The notes beneath the pieces are model-generated. The model was not told the origin of the DNA, did not search any database, and worked only from the letters and a program-made list of their open reading frames with translations. The translations under genes and the position numbers were made by a program. Below are positions 35,245 to 47,177 of a stretch of DNA of 64,000 nt, one piece after another. Location: the NCBI GenBank assembly GCA_038049695.1, contig CP142458.1, positions 64,451,501 through 64,515,500 of the forward strand, read 5' to 3'. Positions within the stretch are counted from its first letter, which is position 1. Each line of letters opens with the position of its first letter. Source of the DNA: Cinnamomum chago (taxonomy: Eukaryota > Streptophyta > Magnoliopsida > Laurales > Lauraceae).

Positions 35245-38200
35245 AAGGTATCTCCCGCCCAGCCTAGCCCAGGAGCCTTTGGCCTTGAGCGCCTGAGGAA
35301 CACTCGATTCTGGACAGACCTAGGGGCACATGTAAACCCCATATCCATATGCACTGAGTAAAACTATGGGAGGTGGCCATTGACGGTAGGTGTCAAACAC
35401 AAGACCTCTCCGCTTCATGAGGCGCAGTCTCATTGAATTTAGAGAGCATATATGGATAGATTATAGAGTAGACACAAAAGCATGTGATTTTGATTTAAGC
35501 ATTAGAAGTTTTTCCCTTTGTCTCAAAGAAAATGATTGTAGTTTTTTATTTTTATTTTGAATGGTGAAAAAATGATTGAAATTAATTAAATAAATCAATA
35601 GATATCTTGCATGACCATGATTGTTAAGCATTAAGTGTCCCATACGCTATTGGATCTAAGCATGGCCCACAGTCAATCTAGCCACTACTTTGCTCTCCAT
35701 GCTCTTACCATATAATTGATGGTAAACTATGCATGTGGTTAAGTGGAGAGAGAGTGGCTGGTCTCTCAAATTTGAACAATGGAGAGAGATTAGAAACAAC
35801 ACCTTCTAAAGCTAAATTTTGATGGGAACACTCACTGTTATCTGAGGTTTAAAGGGATAGATGGGACCATTTGAGATAGTGAGACCAAGTCTATCCTCTC
35901 TTTCTCGGGCCCAGCAGAGTTTTGCTCTATAAATATGGTGGAAACATTAGTTTCAAGGACATGTCTTCATGAAGGGCTCCTCTATCTTCAACATATAATG
36001 GAGGGGGACTCAAAGTGCATCGCCAGTTGGGTTTTGGGTCGCTACAAGGTCCCATGGAGAACGGTCGATGAGGTGGACAAGGTGCCAGATCTTGCCGAAC
36101 ATCTCGATGCCTCTCTCATATCAAGAGAACTAATGAAGTGCATATCTACCAGCTAAGGAGGGTGTTTTGCAACAGAATTTCGATGTATTTTATGACCACG
36201 CTTGGTGCAGCGCGGAGAAGGGGAGGATAGCCAACAGGCTAAACTCCAAGCTAAAGGGCTTAAGGATAGGAATGGTGATATGAGAATGGATCTTCGCTCT
36301 GATACCAATTGGCGCAGCGCGGAGAAGGGGAGGATAGCCAATCGGCTAAACTCCAAGCCAAAGGGCTTAGGGATAGGGATCCATAGGATCACACCTGTCT
36401 TGGTCTCACACCATAGACAATTAACCAAGAGAAAACTCAAGGATAGAAATTTTATTAATCAATGCATACTGAATAAGAGGAATTACAATCCTTTATATAG
36501 GCACTACTTTCCTAATTCTATTCTTGGAAACAAATATAATTAAAATAAACTCTAAATCAAATAAGAGAAACTTTCTAATTAATCTCATAATTATCCGTAA
36601 AATTCAGCTAATACTAAAATAGATATTCCTGCATGATTTGAAGATCTTTTTATGGGCTTGGGCCCAGTGGGTTGGCCAATCATGGATCTTGCCTGCATCA
36701 ATGCCATATCTGCTCATCATAGCTCTTATCATTCTTAAGTTGTGATCTGTCCTTTTTGTTGGTATGTTTGTTGTTTGCGTGGTGGTGGTGGTTTTGGCCT
36801 TGGGCATTGTAGCTGTTCATCATCATCATCATCAAAGCCCTGTTCCAATTTCCAACATTAGCTGCACAAATTGTGTTTTGTCGTTCCAGTCTATCCTAAG
36901 CCAAATCCTCGGATACGTGGCATTTCTTCAAATTTCTCCATACTACTTCCATCCATGTCCTCTTTGGCTTACCCATTTTTCCTTGATGGACCATCAACTT
37001 GAATAGAAGAACTTTTCCTCACCGGCGCAGTTGTAAGCCTGGATTGGACATGTCCAAATCATCTCAAACGTGTCTATCTTAATTTATCACCTACTGAGAC
37101 TACCTCTATATGCTCCCAAATGTGTCCATTTGTGATTTTGTTCCTAGTTTTACCATATTTCTATCCAACATTCTCATCTCTGTTACACTCATTTTTTGCA
37201 TGTGTTGTTTCCCGATTACCCCTTATAATTGTTAAATCAATTTCTCCTAAACCGTTTAGCAATTTTTAAATAAAAGGTACCATTAAAGAAACAAAGCAAA
37301 AAAACTTCTAGATCCAAGTATGAACTTGAAAACAAATTCAAGAACCACACGATGATCTCTTAATTGGGCCTAGGGGGTGGCATATGAGCTTACTGTCCAA
37401 CATGCATCCACCAAACCTAATTGGCCCATGGAAAGGTGAGCCATCTAATGCCAAACGCTTTATCCAATCGAAGTGTCAGCCCAAAGTGAAATATAAAGCA
37501 AATAAAAGCAATGTAAGCTAACTTGGGTGCCATCTTGGTTTTGAGAAAATGCTGCATGAAGTTAACCCCTCTTGCGACCTGATCTGATAAACATGAAAAG
37601 ATGCAACACCTGAACTATCCATCTGTTGTCCTACCAAGGATGTGTCTAGACTATTTTCATTGATCAGACACCATAATCCTTCAGGTAGAGTATCACTTAA
37701 AGCTCCCAACAGCTCTTTTGATGTCTAATGATGTTTGAGTTTTATGTTTCTGTTTCGGGTTTTTTGTTTCAAAGCTGGTCTGTGCTTTTTTCAGTCCAGT
37801 TCTTTTTCGGAGAAAAACAATTTACTGTAATAAAAAAAAAAAAGCTGCCAACAACTCTTACCCTTATGTGACTCATATCTCATTAACATGAAAAACATGC
37901 AGAATCCGAACCATTCATTGTCCTAACATGGCTGGGTCATAGCCTAATCACATTGATCGACAATAATAATTCTTCGAAAAGAGAATATCTCAAGAAATTT
38001 TCCCAACAGCTCCCCACCCAGAATGATAGAGTAGTGTATGTTTGATCCTTGCTTGTGTGAGTGCACTTCCTTACTAATGGGATAAGGCAAGTCTGTAGCC
38101 GGTACAGCCCTGAAAATTTTTATCCTTGGACCAGCCCCCTGTGGGACAATACCTTACCTTCACATTAGTCACATGATAGGCTTTTGCATTTGCTTTACCT

Positions 38201-41200
38201 ATATTGAAAATTTTATCAACATTAAAAAAAATCAAATAGGTAAAATATCTGACAGGTATTGTTTCCAAGACCTTGCCCATCCAAGGCAAGCCCTTGGGGA
38301 TAATTGGTTTAGATATTACGCGTATGTAGTGCATGTATGATGCAGCAACACCAATATGTTGTTGGAGAGAGACTTGGGGGCCACATGTGGGACCCAAGGG
38401 AGCCTAGAGATTTTCTTATTTTATTAATTGTTAATAGTTTCTAATTTTAATGGAAGAGTTGTAATTAAGAATAGCTTTCTAATTTCTGTAGGATTCTTAT
38501 CTAGTTTTCTAGTTTGATTAGGAGAAAGAGTCTTAGTCCCTAAGTCTCTTTTACTATTTATATGACATTGTAGAGATCATAATCTCAGAGTTGAGTTAAT
38601 AGAGTTTTTCCCTTGTGGGATTTTATCATTGGAGAGTTTCTTCATCGTGAAATTGTTTATGCGGAAACCCACCATTGTGCTGTGGCACCTACGATCAAAA
38701 TCCTAACCCTAGAATTTACAACAATTGGTAGCAAAGTAGATCAACAGAGGAGAGCAGATTTCCAGTCCTTTGCGCCCAGTCAGTCTAGTCCATAGGTCCA
38801 TTAATTTAATTTGCTTTAGTTAATTATTTGGAGTTTGTTGAGTTATGCAAGTGGGGTCCATAGGTTTTTTTATTTTTGAAAAGATGACTGAATTCCTTTC
38901 ACCAGGGAACTTTATAGTATAAGAGGACCATACTGAAAACAAAAATGCCCAAAAAAATAATAAAAAAGAAAGGGTTGACCACCCCCAAAAATTCAAGCAT
39001 CAACCAAAAGCCAAAAAACATATTAACAATAAGATACTCCCTCTTTGGCTAGGCGATCTGCTTCCGAATTTGCACAGCGCTTAATAAGGTGATATGAAAT
39101 GTTCATATTCTTAGCAATGTCTGCCACCTCTTCTATTACAACTGCAAAGTACCAAGGAGCCGTAGATACTTGAGACGCCCACTTTATCGTACATAAGGAA
39201 TCCCATTCAATAATCAGCAGCTAAGGATTGAATCATAAAGCTTCTTGTAGCCCGATTTTTAGAGATAATACCTCAGCTATGTTACTTGAGCATAGACCAG
39301 CTGGACCTGAGTATGACAGCAGGGTGATACCTTGATCGTAACACCATAAAGCTTCTTGTAGCCCGATTTTTAGAGATAATACCTCAGCTATGTTACTTGA
39401 GCATAGACCAGCTGGACCTGAGTATGACAGCAGGGTGATACCTTGATCGTAACCACCACCACCCCCCCCCCCCCCCCCCACATCAAAATTCAAAGCAATA
39501 TATCTATAAACCATGCAGGGTTTCTGTAGATGTGGGAATGCTACTTCCATCCCATTTTCCCATCAAAATTCAAAGCAATATATCTATAAACCATGCAGGG
39601 TTTCTGTAGATGTGGGAATGCTACTTCCATCCCATTTTGAATGATGGAATTTGCTGAAATGCCCCCGAAGAGTGTTGATGAAGAAGCCCAAATAGTGATC
39701 ATGTTGGATGGGTGTGACACCATTGCCTCGCTAGTCATGGATAAGAAGAGAGATGCAACTGAAAACATGCCATTGGTAGAGGTTGTCCAAATCCTTTTGT
39801 TGTTCCCATTTTTCGGAATGAAAACGTTGCCAATAAGCAACATCATAGATTGAAATTGAGCAGCCTCATCATTCAGATTTCTTCTAAAAGTGGGCCCCAC
39901 AAACTACCCAATCATCGATCCATTCCAAGTAATCAATAACTATGGCACTTTGATTAGTAGCACAATTGAATAGAATTGAAAAGGAAGTCGCTAATAGAAT
40001 TGATCAGTCCAAAAGAAGACTTCGTATCCCTTGCCAATGCAATATCTGATATTCTTAAAGAAGATCTCCTTTGAAGCAAGACTACGCTTCCATATGCTTG
40101 AGTATCGCGGCATAGAATCTCGGACTTCCCACCCATCCCTGGAAAATTCCATATTTTGAGAATATTACCTAATTCCATAGGGTTTCAGATCCATCCCCAA
40201 TCTCCATAACCATTTTCCAAGGAGTGCTAGATTAGTCTCTTTCATGGCTCTAATTCCCAAAACCCCATCTTCTTAAGACTTGCAAACTTGGACCATTTTA
40301 TAAAATGGAATTTCTTTTTCTTCTCATTACCGTGACATAAGAAATCCCTCTGCAATTTCTCAATGCGTTTGATTATCTCCACCGGACATTTAAAAAGGGA
40401 CATGAAGTAGATTGGAAGGTTTGCTAAGGCTACTTTAATTAAAGTAATACTGCCACCAAAAGACAAATATTTAGTTTTCCACAAAGAAAGTTTTTTTCTA
40501 ACCTTTCAAGCATTGGGGCCCATAGAGATTTGGACACCACTCCATAACAAAGTGGCAGTCCCAGATATGTTGAGTGAAGCACTCCACCTTTGCACCCAAT
40601 AAGGTCTGCCAGTCTTTGTAAATGATTTTCATTCACCTTTATTCCTATGACTATGAGCTCACTTTTAAATAAATTCACTCTAAGGCCCAATACCACTTCA
40701 AAGCATAAGAGGATCACTTTAATGTTGCGAAGTTGATCTTCTTCCGCATAGCTGGAAAATTATGGTGTTGTCTGCACATTGCAAGTGTGTTATTTCCTGC
40801 GCCTCACTTTAAGGACAAAAACCTTTTATCAACTTGGCATTTGCTGCTACGTACATCATCTTACTAAGGGCTTCTACAATGACGAATAAGAAGGGTAACA
40901 ACAGATCCCCTTGATGCAACTCTCTAGTATCTGAAAAGAAAACTTCCAGGGATCCGTTAGCTAGGATAGAGAATGAAGATGATTTTAGAAATTCGAACAT
41001 TTTATACCAACGCCCATTCTCCTTATCTACATAAAGAAGTCCCAATCAACTCTGTCATATGCATTCTCCAAGTCTAATTTGCAAATGAGACCCGGTTTTC
41101 TTGCCATTTACCCGGAGTGGATACATTCATTTGCGATTAAAACACCATCTAGGATTTGACGTCTGTGCACAAATGCTCCTTGTGCAAGGGAAGGGATATC

Positions 41201-44200
41201 ACCTTAGGAAGTACATTTTAAATCCAGGTAGCTAGCACTTTGGCTAAGACTTTATAAATGGCACCAATAAGACTGATTGGTCGATAGTCTTTTATATTCT
41301 TGGCACCAGCCTTTTTAGCTATTAGGTTATGAATGACGCACCAATGTGTTTAGAGAGTTTGCCTCTGACATGAAATTCCTTCATAAAAATCATCACGTCC
41401 TCCTTAATTACCTCCTAGAACGTTTGAAAAAATGCTAAAGGGAAACCGTCTTGCCCAGGCGCTTTATCTCCCCACTAGATCAAAGATGGCCGCTTTGACT
41501 TACTTTTCTTCAAACACTTTCTCAATCCTGTCCACCATAGCTTCAATGATCATAGGAAATTGCAGGTTGTCTAGAGATGGCCGATACAAAATCTCTTTTG
41601 TGAAGAGCTCTTTATATTAGTCTATTGCATGTTCACATATCTCCTCCTTATTTTCCAATCTTCTATCCCCGTCAAAGAGGACTAAGGACTGTAAGGACTG
41701 AGATTCTATTTCTCCTGTTTCTGAAAGATGCAAAGCTTTGAAAATTTCTTGTGTTTCTATCACCATCCTTTAGCCATAAGTGTCTGGATCTTTGTCTCCA
41801 TTTTATTTATTCCTGTTTTGCCTTGCAATGGTATTTTTCTTTTAGATCTGTGCGTAGCTCTATATCACTTTCCAATAGCATCCCTGATTCTTCCTTGTAT
41901 TCAATTTCTTTTATCTGGATCAGCAATTCATCCATTTCCGCCTCCACATTACCGAAGCTAGATATGACCCATTCCTTAATTTCAGATTTAAGGATCTTGA
42001 ATTTCATTACCAGCCTATATCCAGCCCAGCCTTGTACATTCATTTCCTCCCCCCATTTTCGAATAAGTTAAGGAAAAGTTGTCTTCTAGGGTCCATAGGT
42101 TTTACTTAAGTGTTCTAATCTTGACCATTATTGTTTCTATGGTTGAAATTAGTCTTCGGGTTTTTTTTCTTTTACCTATATAAGGGATGTAACGCCTCAT
42201 TTGGTGGTAGACTTGATGCATGAATAAAGTACTTAAACTTTAGAGAAGGACAGTCAAGATTGTAGCTTTAGCTATTTTTCTTTTTCTTTAAAAAAATGGC
42301 ATGCATGCACCAAGGTGTTGAATCTGTGGAAACAGTATCAGAACCACATCAATTTATGATCAGCTGTATAAGTGCTAAAGCAACACGGAGTTATTTGTGG
42401 GGTCTTGATTTAGCAATCATTTAGTTCAGTTATCCAAGAGGGCTTCTCCCCCGTTCCTCTCTTCCCTATTTTTCTTGATTGATTTCTTGGTAATCCCCAC
42501 ATAAGCATGTTCATGATTATATGGATTCTAAGGTACCTATCCTGTGCAGCCTAATATACAAGGCGACCCATCACTAACTAAGCATCTAGATTCCAGACCA
42601 TGGATAGTCAGATAACCACACAGAGATCGATTTCCCTTGCAATCTCGAGTTTTTTATTACAACAATGTTTTAAAGAATAGTAATAGTAACCATGAGCAAA
42701 ATTTGTAATATCATATGCGAATGGCATATTATAGATAAGGTAACCAGCCATTAAAAAAAAAATCAGATCAAATAGTATTAGCATTCTTCAATAGATGATT
42801 TACATTTGAACACAGTTGTTTTAATATGAGGAAATGGCAGGATGGAATATGGTCTTCCTTAGTCCTTACCACTAAATATGTGTACCAAAATTTGCCAGAG
42901 ATGATGGACGTCAGCTGTACGAAGCTTGTTATATAGATGACATCATGGAGGTAACTGCCACAAAATCAAATGGAAATATATCTTAGGTGCATTGACAATA
43001 GAAAGCAGCATAAATTGGTCACAAGTAAAACAGAAACAAAACCAACAACTAAAATTGAGATTAAACTAAAAGCCAATATCATCTCAGCTAAAATTGTGAT
43101 TATACTAGAAGCCTATATCATCTCAGCCAATTTTTTCTAACATTATACACAAAGAATTACAGTTCTGAGTACGATGCACCCGTTCCATACAAGTTGCTTG
43201 TAGCACACAAGGTTCATTGATCCAGACCATCAAATTCATTAGCCACATCATGGATGTACAATCCTAAAAAATCATATTTTTCAATAAGCAACCGAAATGT
43301 ATTCCAAACAAGACAGAACAAAGTAAGGTGATGCAGTCAAGAATAATCCTGAACCAATCCAGTCGGGTGCTGACCCCTCACAAATCTGACCCTTTCATGA
43401 GTCATCACCAAAACAGGAAGTTTCCAAACCAATGCACTCGGATGAAAATTTAGCCTCAAATACCCAAAGCTGCAGAACAATAGAATTGGTGGCAACTTCA
43501 GTTGTTCTTTGGTTAAGAACTGTGTCAAAAATGAATAGGCAGTTCACGCAAACTATGAATTATAATGTCAAAAGCTGCATATTGAACCTCTTCTTGAAAG
43601 ACATAACAAAAGGCATGCAACTAATTGAACTCAGATACACATACCCACAAACTCCACCAATGCTCATATCAGACCCACCATCAAAAAGCTCTCCATTATC
43701 CGCATAAGCCGGAGCCGCCATTTTGGCAAGTTGTTGGTAGGGGATTAAATAGGCAATTGATGTCACACACAAGCCAACCCAGTTCTTCCAAGTAAAAGTA
43801 GAATGAAAAACAAGCATCCTTACCACAACATATATAGCCTGCAAATCAACATGTCAGACTACTATAACTACAATGCCTCATTAAGAAGGGCCAAAAAAAA
43901 AAAAAAAGATTTTTCCTTGTTTGCTTAGCAAGATTTTAGGCAATTGCGCACCGCATTATAGGGTCCGCCAAACAAATGATCTAAATCACTGAAATCATAG
44001 CCTTATCCCATCAATCTAAATCATGAAATGGGACACATTATCTCTATGTTCACATTAATATTTTGGGTTTTGGTAGTCTCTGAGCAATTCAATTCAAATT
44101 GTTCAATTTGAACACAGAATTTCTTACAAGTGGATGCATAATGATTAAAGAGGTGAAAAAAGAAGAAAACAAAACAAGGGAAGCAGATTTCTGCAGTTTG

Positions 44201-44359
44201 TTTTCATCGGTAAAAGTAAAAACCCTAGAAAGTGTAGAAATTTGAAGAAGGGGAAAAGGAAGAGAGCATACATACGTTGCAAGCTATGATGAGGTAAAGG
44301 ACGTTTCTCATGTGTCGGGCGTTCTCGTCCCTACGCTTCTTCGCGCCCTGATTCGCCAT
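34679..44359 (-). CDS. TMEM208/SND2-type ER membrane protein (DUF788), five exons
   Basis: Predicted small ER multi-pass protein of the TMEM208/SND2 family, implicated in SRP-independent targeting of membrane proteins to the ER (family knowledge). Exons assembled from splice sites: 44276-44359 ([19 protein letters not shown] start), 43645-43838 ([33 protein letters not shown]), 42870-42954 ([19 protein letters not shown]), 34864-34929 ([17 protein letters not shown]), 34679-34771 ([19 protein letters not shown] to stop TGA). All junctions are GT-AG and phases match, giving 173 aa, the usual family length. Hydrophobic segments lie near residues 21-39, 48-62, 96-112 and 116-138; the tail is strongly basic. 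Intron 3 is 7,940 nt and holds several transposons. No exon contains a stop, so it is probably functional if the large intron is spliced. Confidence 0.93.
35209..35435 (-). mobile_element. SINE of a second family with (TA)n tail
   Basis: Perfect 18-bp direct repeats AATTTAGAGAGCATATAT flank it (35191-35208 and 35436-35453). On the minus strand it starts near GAGACTGCGCCTCATGAAGC, has a B-box-like GTGTTTGACACC about 40 bp in, and ends GGGTTT followed by a (TA)n tail of about 30 bp. Size and long duplication fit a tRNA-related SINE unrelated to copies A-C; the A box is weak. A small LINE-mobilised gene fragment is the alternative. Confidence 0.75.
36310..36680 (-). mobile_element. LTR fragment with tRNA-Met primer site (Copia/TRIM-like)
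   Basis: On the minus strand the segment has a TATATAAAGG promoter-like word, AATAAAATTT, and ends GCGCTGCGCCA, followed after two bases by TGGTATCAGAGC (36297-36308), the standard tRNA-iMet primer-binding site. A second copy of the terminal approximately 75 bp of this LTR occurs past the primer site (36203-36275). Only one LTR is seen and no coding domain, so it is a fossil fragment; the outer limit is approximate. Confidence 0.6.
36690..37250 (-). mobile_element. RTE-clade LINE 3'-end remnant
   Basis: Minus-strand translation recovers the C-terminal part of an RTE reverse transcriptase: [10 protein letters not shown], a degraded RxxWFGH-like segment, and [20 protein letters not shown]. Then comes the 3' end with (GAT)n at 36819-36832. 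Frames change, so it is dead. It lies within intron 3 of the TMEM208 gene. Confidence 0.65.
38386..38726 (+). mobile_element. LTR-like segment followed by a degenerate primer site
   Basis: Begins TGTGGGACCC, contains TACTATTTATATGACATTGT as a core-promoter-like stretch, and ends TTTACAACA just before TTGGTAGCAAAG, a decayed tRNA-Met-type primer site. No partner LTR or coding domain recognised; a solo or TRIM-type fossil is likely. Confidence 0.45.
39234..39455 (-). repeat. Tandem duplication of 111 bp inside the LINE
   Basis: Two near-perfect copies (39234-39344, 39345-39455), each beginning CATAAAGCTTCTTGTAGCCC. The LINE RNase H motif is thereby present twice. Confidence 0.95.
39462..39479. 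repeat. C18 homopolymer between two local duplications
   Basis: Lies exactly between the 111-bp and the 80-bp tandem duplications of the LINE. Confidence 0.9.
39481..39640 (-). repeat. Tandem duplication of 80 bp inside the LINE
   Basis: Two copies (39481-39560, 39561-39640), each beginning CATCAAAATTCAAAGCAATA, differing only at the last bases. Confidence 0.95.
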
Positions 44360-44920
44360 TTCCACTCAACTGCTGATGATGATGTTGCCAAACGGATCTT
44401 TGGAATTTAGAGGCAAGGAATTCTGAGAAATGGGATTCCAAGTAAAAGGATTTACAAGGTTTTTCGTGTAGGCTCTCTGGAGAAACTTGGGAATTACAAT
44501 GATGTCTCCTGTAGAAGGGATGAAAGAGGAAAAGGGAAGGAAGAGAGAAGAAAAGAAAGACACCTGCCAGGGACTCCACTGAAGGGTTAAATTGTTCCCC
44601 TCTTTGGTAACTTTTACCAAATTAAGAGACAAGAAAATAATATAGGTCAAATAATAAAGTAATGGGTTTTCGTAATTTAGTGAAATAAGAATATAGCTTA
44701 TATGTTGTTCGGCTCTTAAGACCCATTTAGATGCAAGTTTATCAATAGGACGATGGCAAATGAAAATGTTTCCTTATATGTGACAGGGATCCGAAAAATC
44801 AGCTACACGGGATTATCACAGCCCTTGACTTAACAAGATTAAAGTTTAACTAGCTTGACCACTTGTGCTTAAAGCATGGACATTTGTAATAGCAGCGTTG
44901 ATTGGGACCAGAATTTTATA
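44360..44920. other. Upstream flank of the TMEM208 gene
   Basis: Presumed promoter and 5' leader on the minus strand. No clear TATA box within 100 bp; purine-rich GAAGAGAGAAGAAAAG near 44536-44553. No other gene. Confidence 0.4.
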
Positions 44921-45480
44921 AAGAGTTTTTTGTATATACCCAGCTATGCTTTATAGAATTTGTAAATAGGCTCCTGTGGTTTCAATATATGAATAAAGAG
45001 ATAGGCAAAATTGTCATTTTATTCGCCTGTTTGGGGGCTTTACTAATAGAGTTGAATGGAGTAAATGTTATTTTGAAAAAATAATAAAATATAAGTGGGT
45101 TATAATGTTATTTTGTTTTTTGTTGTTTGTAATGGAATTTTTTTTACTTTTTTATTGAAAAGTGGAGTTTTTTTTGTCTTTTAGTGGACAAATGAGGTTA
45201 CTTTTTTTTACTTTTTTTTTTAAAATATGGTGGGAATTTTGAATTAAAGTGTTTTGGTGGGATTTTTTTTTTATATAGAAATGGGGGTTTGACCTTACTT
45301 AACTCTAAGGGTAGAGTTGCCAAACAAACCCTAAAGAGCTTATGGTGATTGTAAGGCTACTAATTTTGGGACATGAAAGGTATTAAAATGAGAGGGCGGG
45401 GGGTATATACAAATATTGAAACCATAGGGGCCTATTTACAAATCCTATAAACCTTAGGGGGGTATATACAAAAAACTCTT
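44921..45480. mobile_element. MITE-like element with about 75-bp terminal inverted repeats
   Basis: Left AAGAGTTTTTTGTATATACC, then TAGAATTTGTAAATAGGC and CTGTGGTTTCAATAT; the right end inverted reads AAGAGTTTTTTGTATATACC, then TAGGATTTGTAAATAGGC and CTATGGTTTCAATAT. Flanked by TTATA on both sides (44916-44920, 45481-45485). Its centre (45026-45331) has its own inverted ends (CTGTTTGGGGGCTTTACT against GTTTGTTTGGCAACTCTACC), suggesting a nested MITE. Confidence 0.8.
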
Positions 45481-46918
45481 TTATAAATATAATTAGCTTT
45501 ATGAGTAGAGCATTATTAAGATTTTATTGGTGTTAATGTTTAAACGTTAGAAAATAAAAGGCAACAAAAAATATAGAAGTTTATGAGAAGTAAGAAATTA
45601 CTAAGAATTTTAACTACATATCAAGTAATTTGGATTTTCTATTATTTCTGACCAAGTATTTTAAGCATGATCAATCTTATGGGTCTAAATTCAATTTGAG
45701 TGATATAATGAGGTTTATTAAGTATGAACCTAAAAGTAAGCCCAATTTACAAATTGAGAAACAAACATATATAGAGGAATTTACCAGAAAAAAAAAACAC
45801 TTTAGTTGGGTTTTTACCCATTTTTTCGAGGGTCGATATCAACCCTTCCCGCCCCTCCCCTAAACAGGTGAGAGTCAATATTGACCTTGCCGATAGGCAA
45901 ACAAAAAAATTTCATTCGAGAGTCAATATCAACCCTACCCACAGGCAAACAAAGCGATTTTATTTGAAGGTTGATATTGACCCTCAAGAAAATGGGTTAA
46001 AAAAAAGGTTTTTGGGTGGGAAGGCCAATTCGGTGTGAGGTCCCCTAAAATGACCTTTTTGGTCTACTTTCCATCTAAAGTATTTTTTTTTTCTTGTAAA
46101 TTCCTCTAAAATATGAAAGGGCATATTCTTAATGTTATTTTGGTTGATGGAAAAGGTATATAATTTTAGAGAGTATATTGATCATAATTTTAAATTGTTG
46201 AGTGAAATGGACTTGAGTTTCTCTCTTATCAAGAAATAAAATTCTCCTTTTAGGTACATTTTGATCAATGATAAATTAAATGAGATAAGTATGTTAATAA
46301 TATTTAAAAATAAAAAATGACTAAAATTACCCTTAGATGGTTAAACACATAAAAAGTTTTAGGGTTATAAAATTTGAGATTCAGTGGTCAAGTTTGAAAT
46401 TGGAAGAATTAAAATTGAAATTGGTTTGGTAAACATAACAACTTTAATATATAATATAATATAATATATAAAAATGGTTGAGAAAAAAATGGTCACAACA
46501 TTCACATTTGTAAATCAATTATAAAATATTTATTGAATTGAAGGTCAGAATATAGTAGTCAATCCAATGGTAATAAATGTATTAAGCAAAGTATCAAATT
46601 TTAAACTCAATTGAGCCATATGCAATAGATTGGTCGAGGATGAATCTCCAGACCTGATAAAGAACTATTGATGTAATTACAAACTTATATATGTTAAATA
46701 AAATTAGGTTAATGGTAATATGTTAGGCTTAGGTCAAGTGCGAATTACCTTCTAATGAAATTAAAGTAAGATAATTTTATAAACTCTTTTAAGTTATGAT
46801 AATTAATAAAAACTTTGTCATGAGGTTGTTGGTAAAATAGCTATAATCCTTTAATTGGAGAAAGTTTCAGACCATATTGATAGGAGTAGCAGTTTGACCC
46901 AACCTACCAACCTAACTT
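45481..46918. other. AT-rich intergenic stretch
   Basis: Contains three related words around 45828-45980 (GGTYGATATYGACC and GAGTCAATATYRACC), forming local inverted repeats. No gene recognised. Confidence 0.4.
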
Positions 46919-46930
46919 GAACGCCCCCTT

Positions 46931-46998
46931 TATATATATATATATATATATATATATGGGAGATACTCTCACTTTACTATGAGAGATAATGTGTGTGT

Positions 46999-47032
<34 letters not shown>

Positions 47033-47140
47033 CTCACATCCATATCCAATGCCAACAACTTAAATGTGAGGGTCCCCACCCCTATCTCTCATTGTAAGGT
47101 GGGATATACTCTCACAGGAGCACATCCCTATATATATACA
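46931..47140. repeat. Inverted-repeat element with a G34 run in its loop
   Basis: The left arm contains CTTTACTATGAGAGATA (46972-46988); the right arm inverted contains CCTTACAATGAGAGATA. Between them is an uninterrupted run of 34 G (46999-47032) preceded by (GT)n. The outer flanks are (TA)n on both sides. Possibly a small MITE; boundaries uncertain. Confidence 0.6.
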
Positions 47141-47177
47141 TAAAGTAATAGAGAGCCCTGCTCTAGACAGTGTTACG

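Larger units (their letters stand above)
38869..42088 (-). mobile_element. 5'-truncated L1-type LINE, 3.2 kb, in TMEM208 intron 3
   Basis: Perfect 15-bp target duplication GGGTCCATAGGTTTT (38854-38868 and 42089-42103). On the minus strand from its 5' end: the linker between endonuclease and RT ([12 protein letters not shown], 42043-41807), RT palm with [20 protein letters not shown] and [20 protein letters not shown] (41045-40809), thumb with [10 protein letters not shown] and [13 protein letters not shown] (40717-40439), [20 protein letters not shown] (40484-40242), and an RNase H piece with [20 protein letters not shown] (39550-39233). The endonuclease is absent. Frames are interrupted several times. 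The 3' end is the T-rich stretch at 38865-38877. Confidence 0.9.
34930..42869 (-). other. Giant transposon-filled intron 3 of the TMEM208 gene
   Basis: 7,940 nt between conserved exons 3 and 4, against 437, 690 and 92 nt for the other introns. It contains a SINE with an 18-bp target duplication, an LTR plus primer-site fragment, an RTE LINE 3' end, a second LTR-like segment and a 3.2-kb L1 element with a 15-bp target duplication. The LINEs and the SINE lie in the same orientation as the gene. Confidence 0.9.

Noticed and set aside
42104-42340. Second LTR-like segment with TATATAAGGG, AATAAA and a TATCAGAACC primer-site-like word
   Set aside because: Suggestive of another LTR end, but it does not match the LTR-like segment at 38386 and has no definable borders or duplication.
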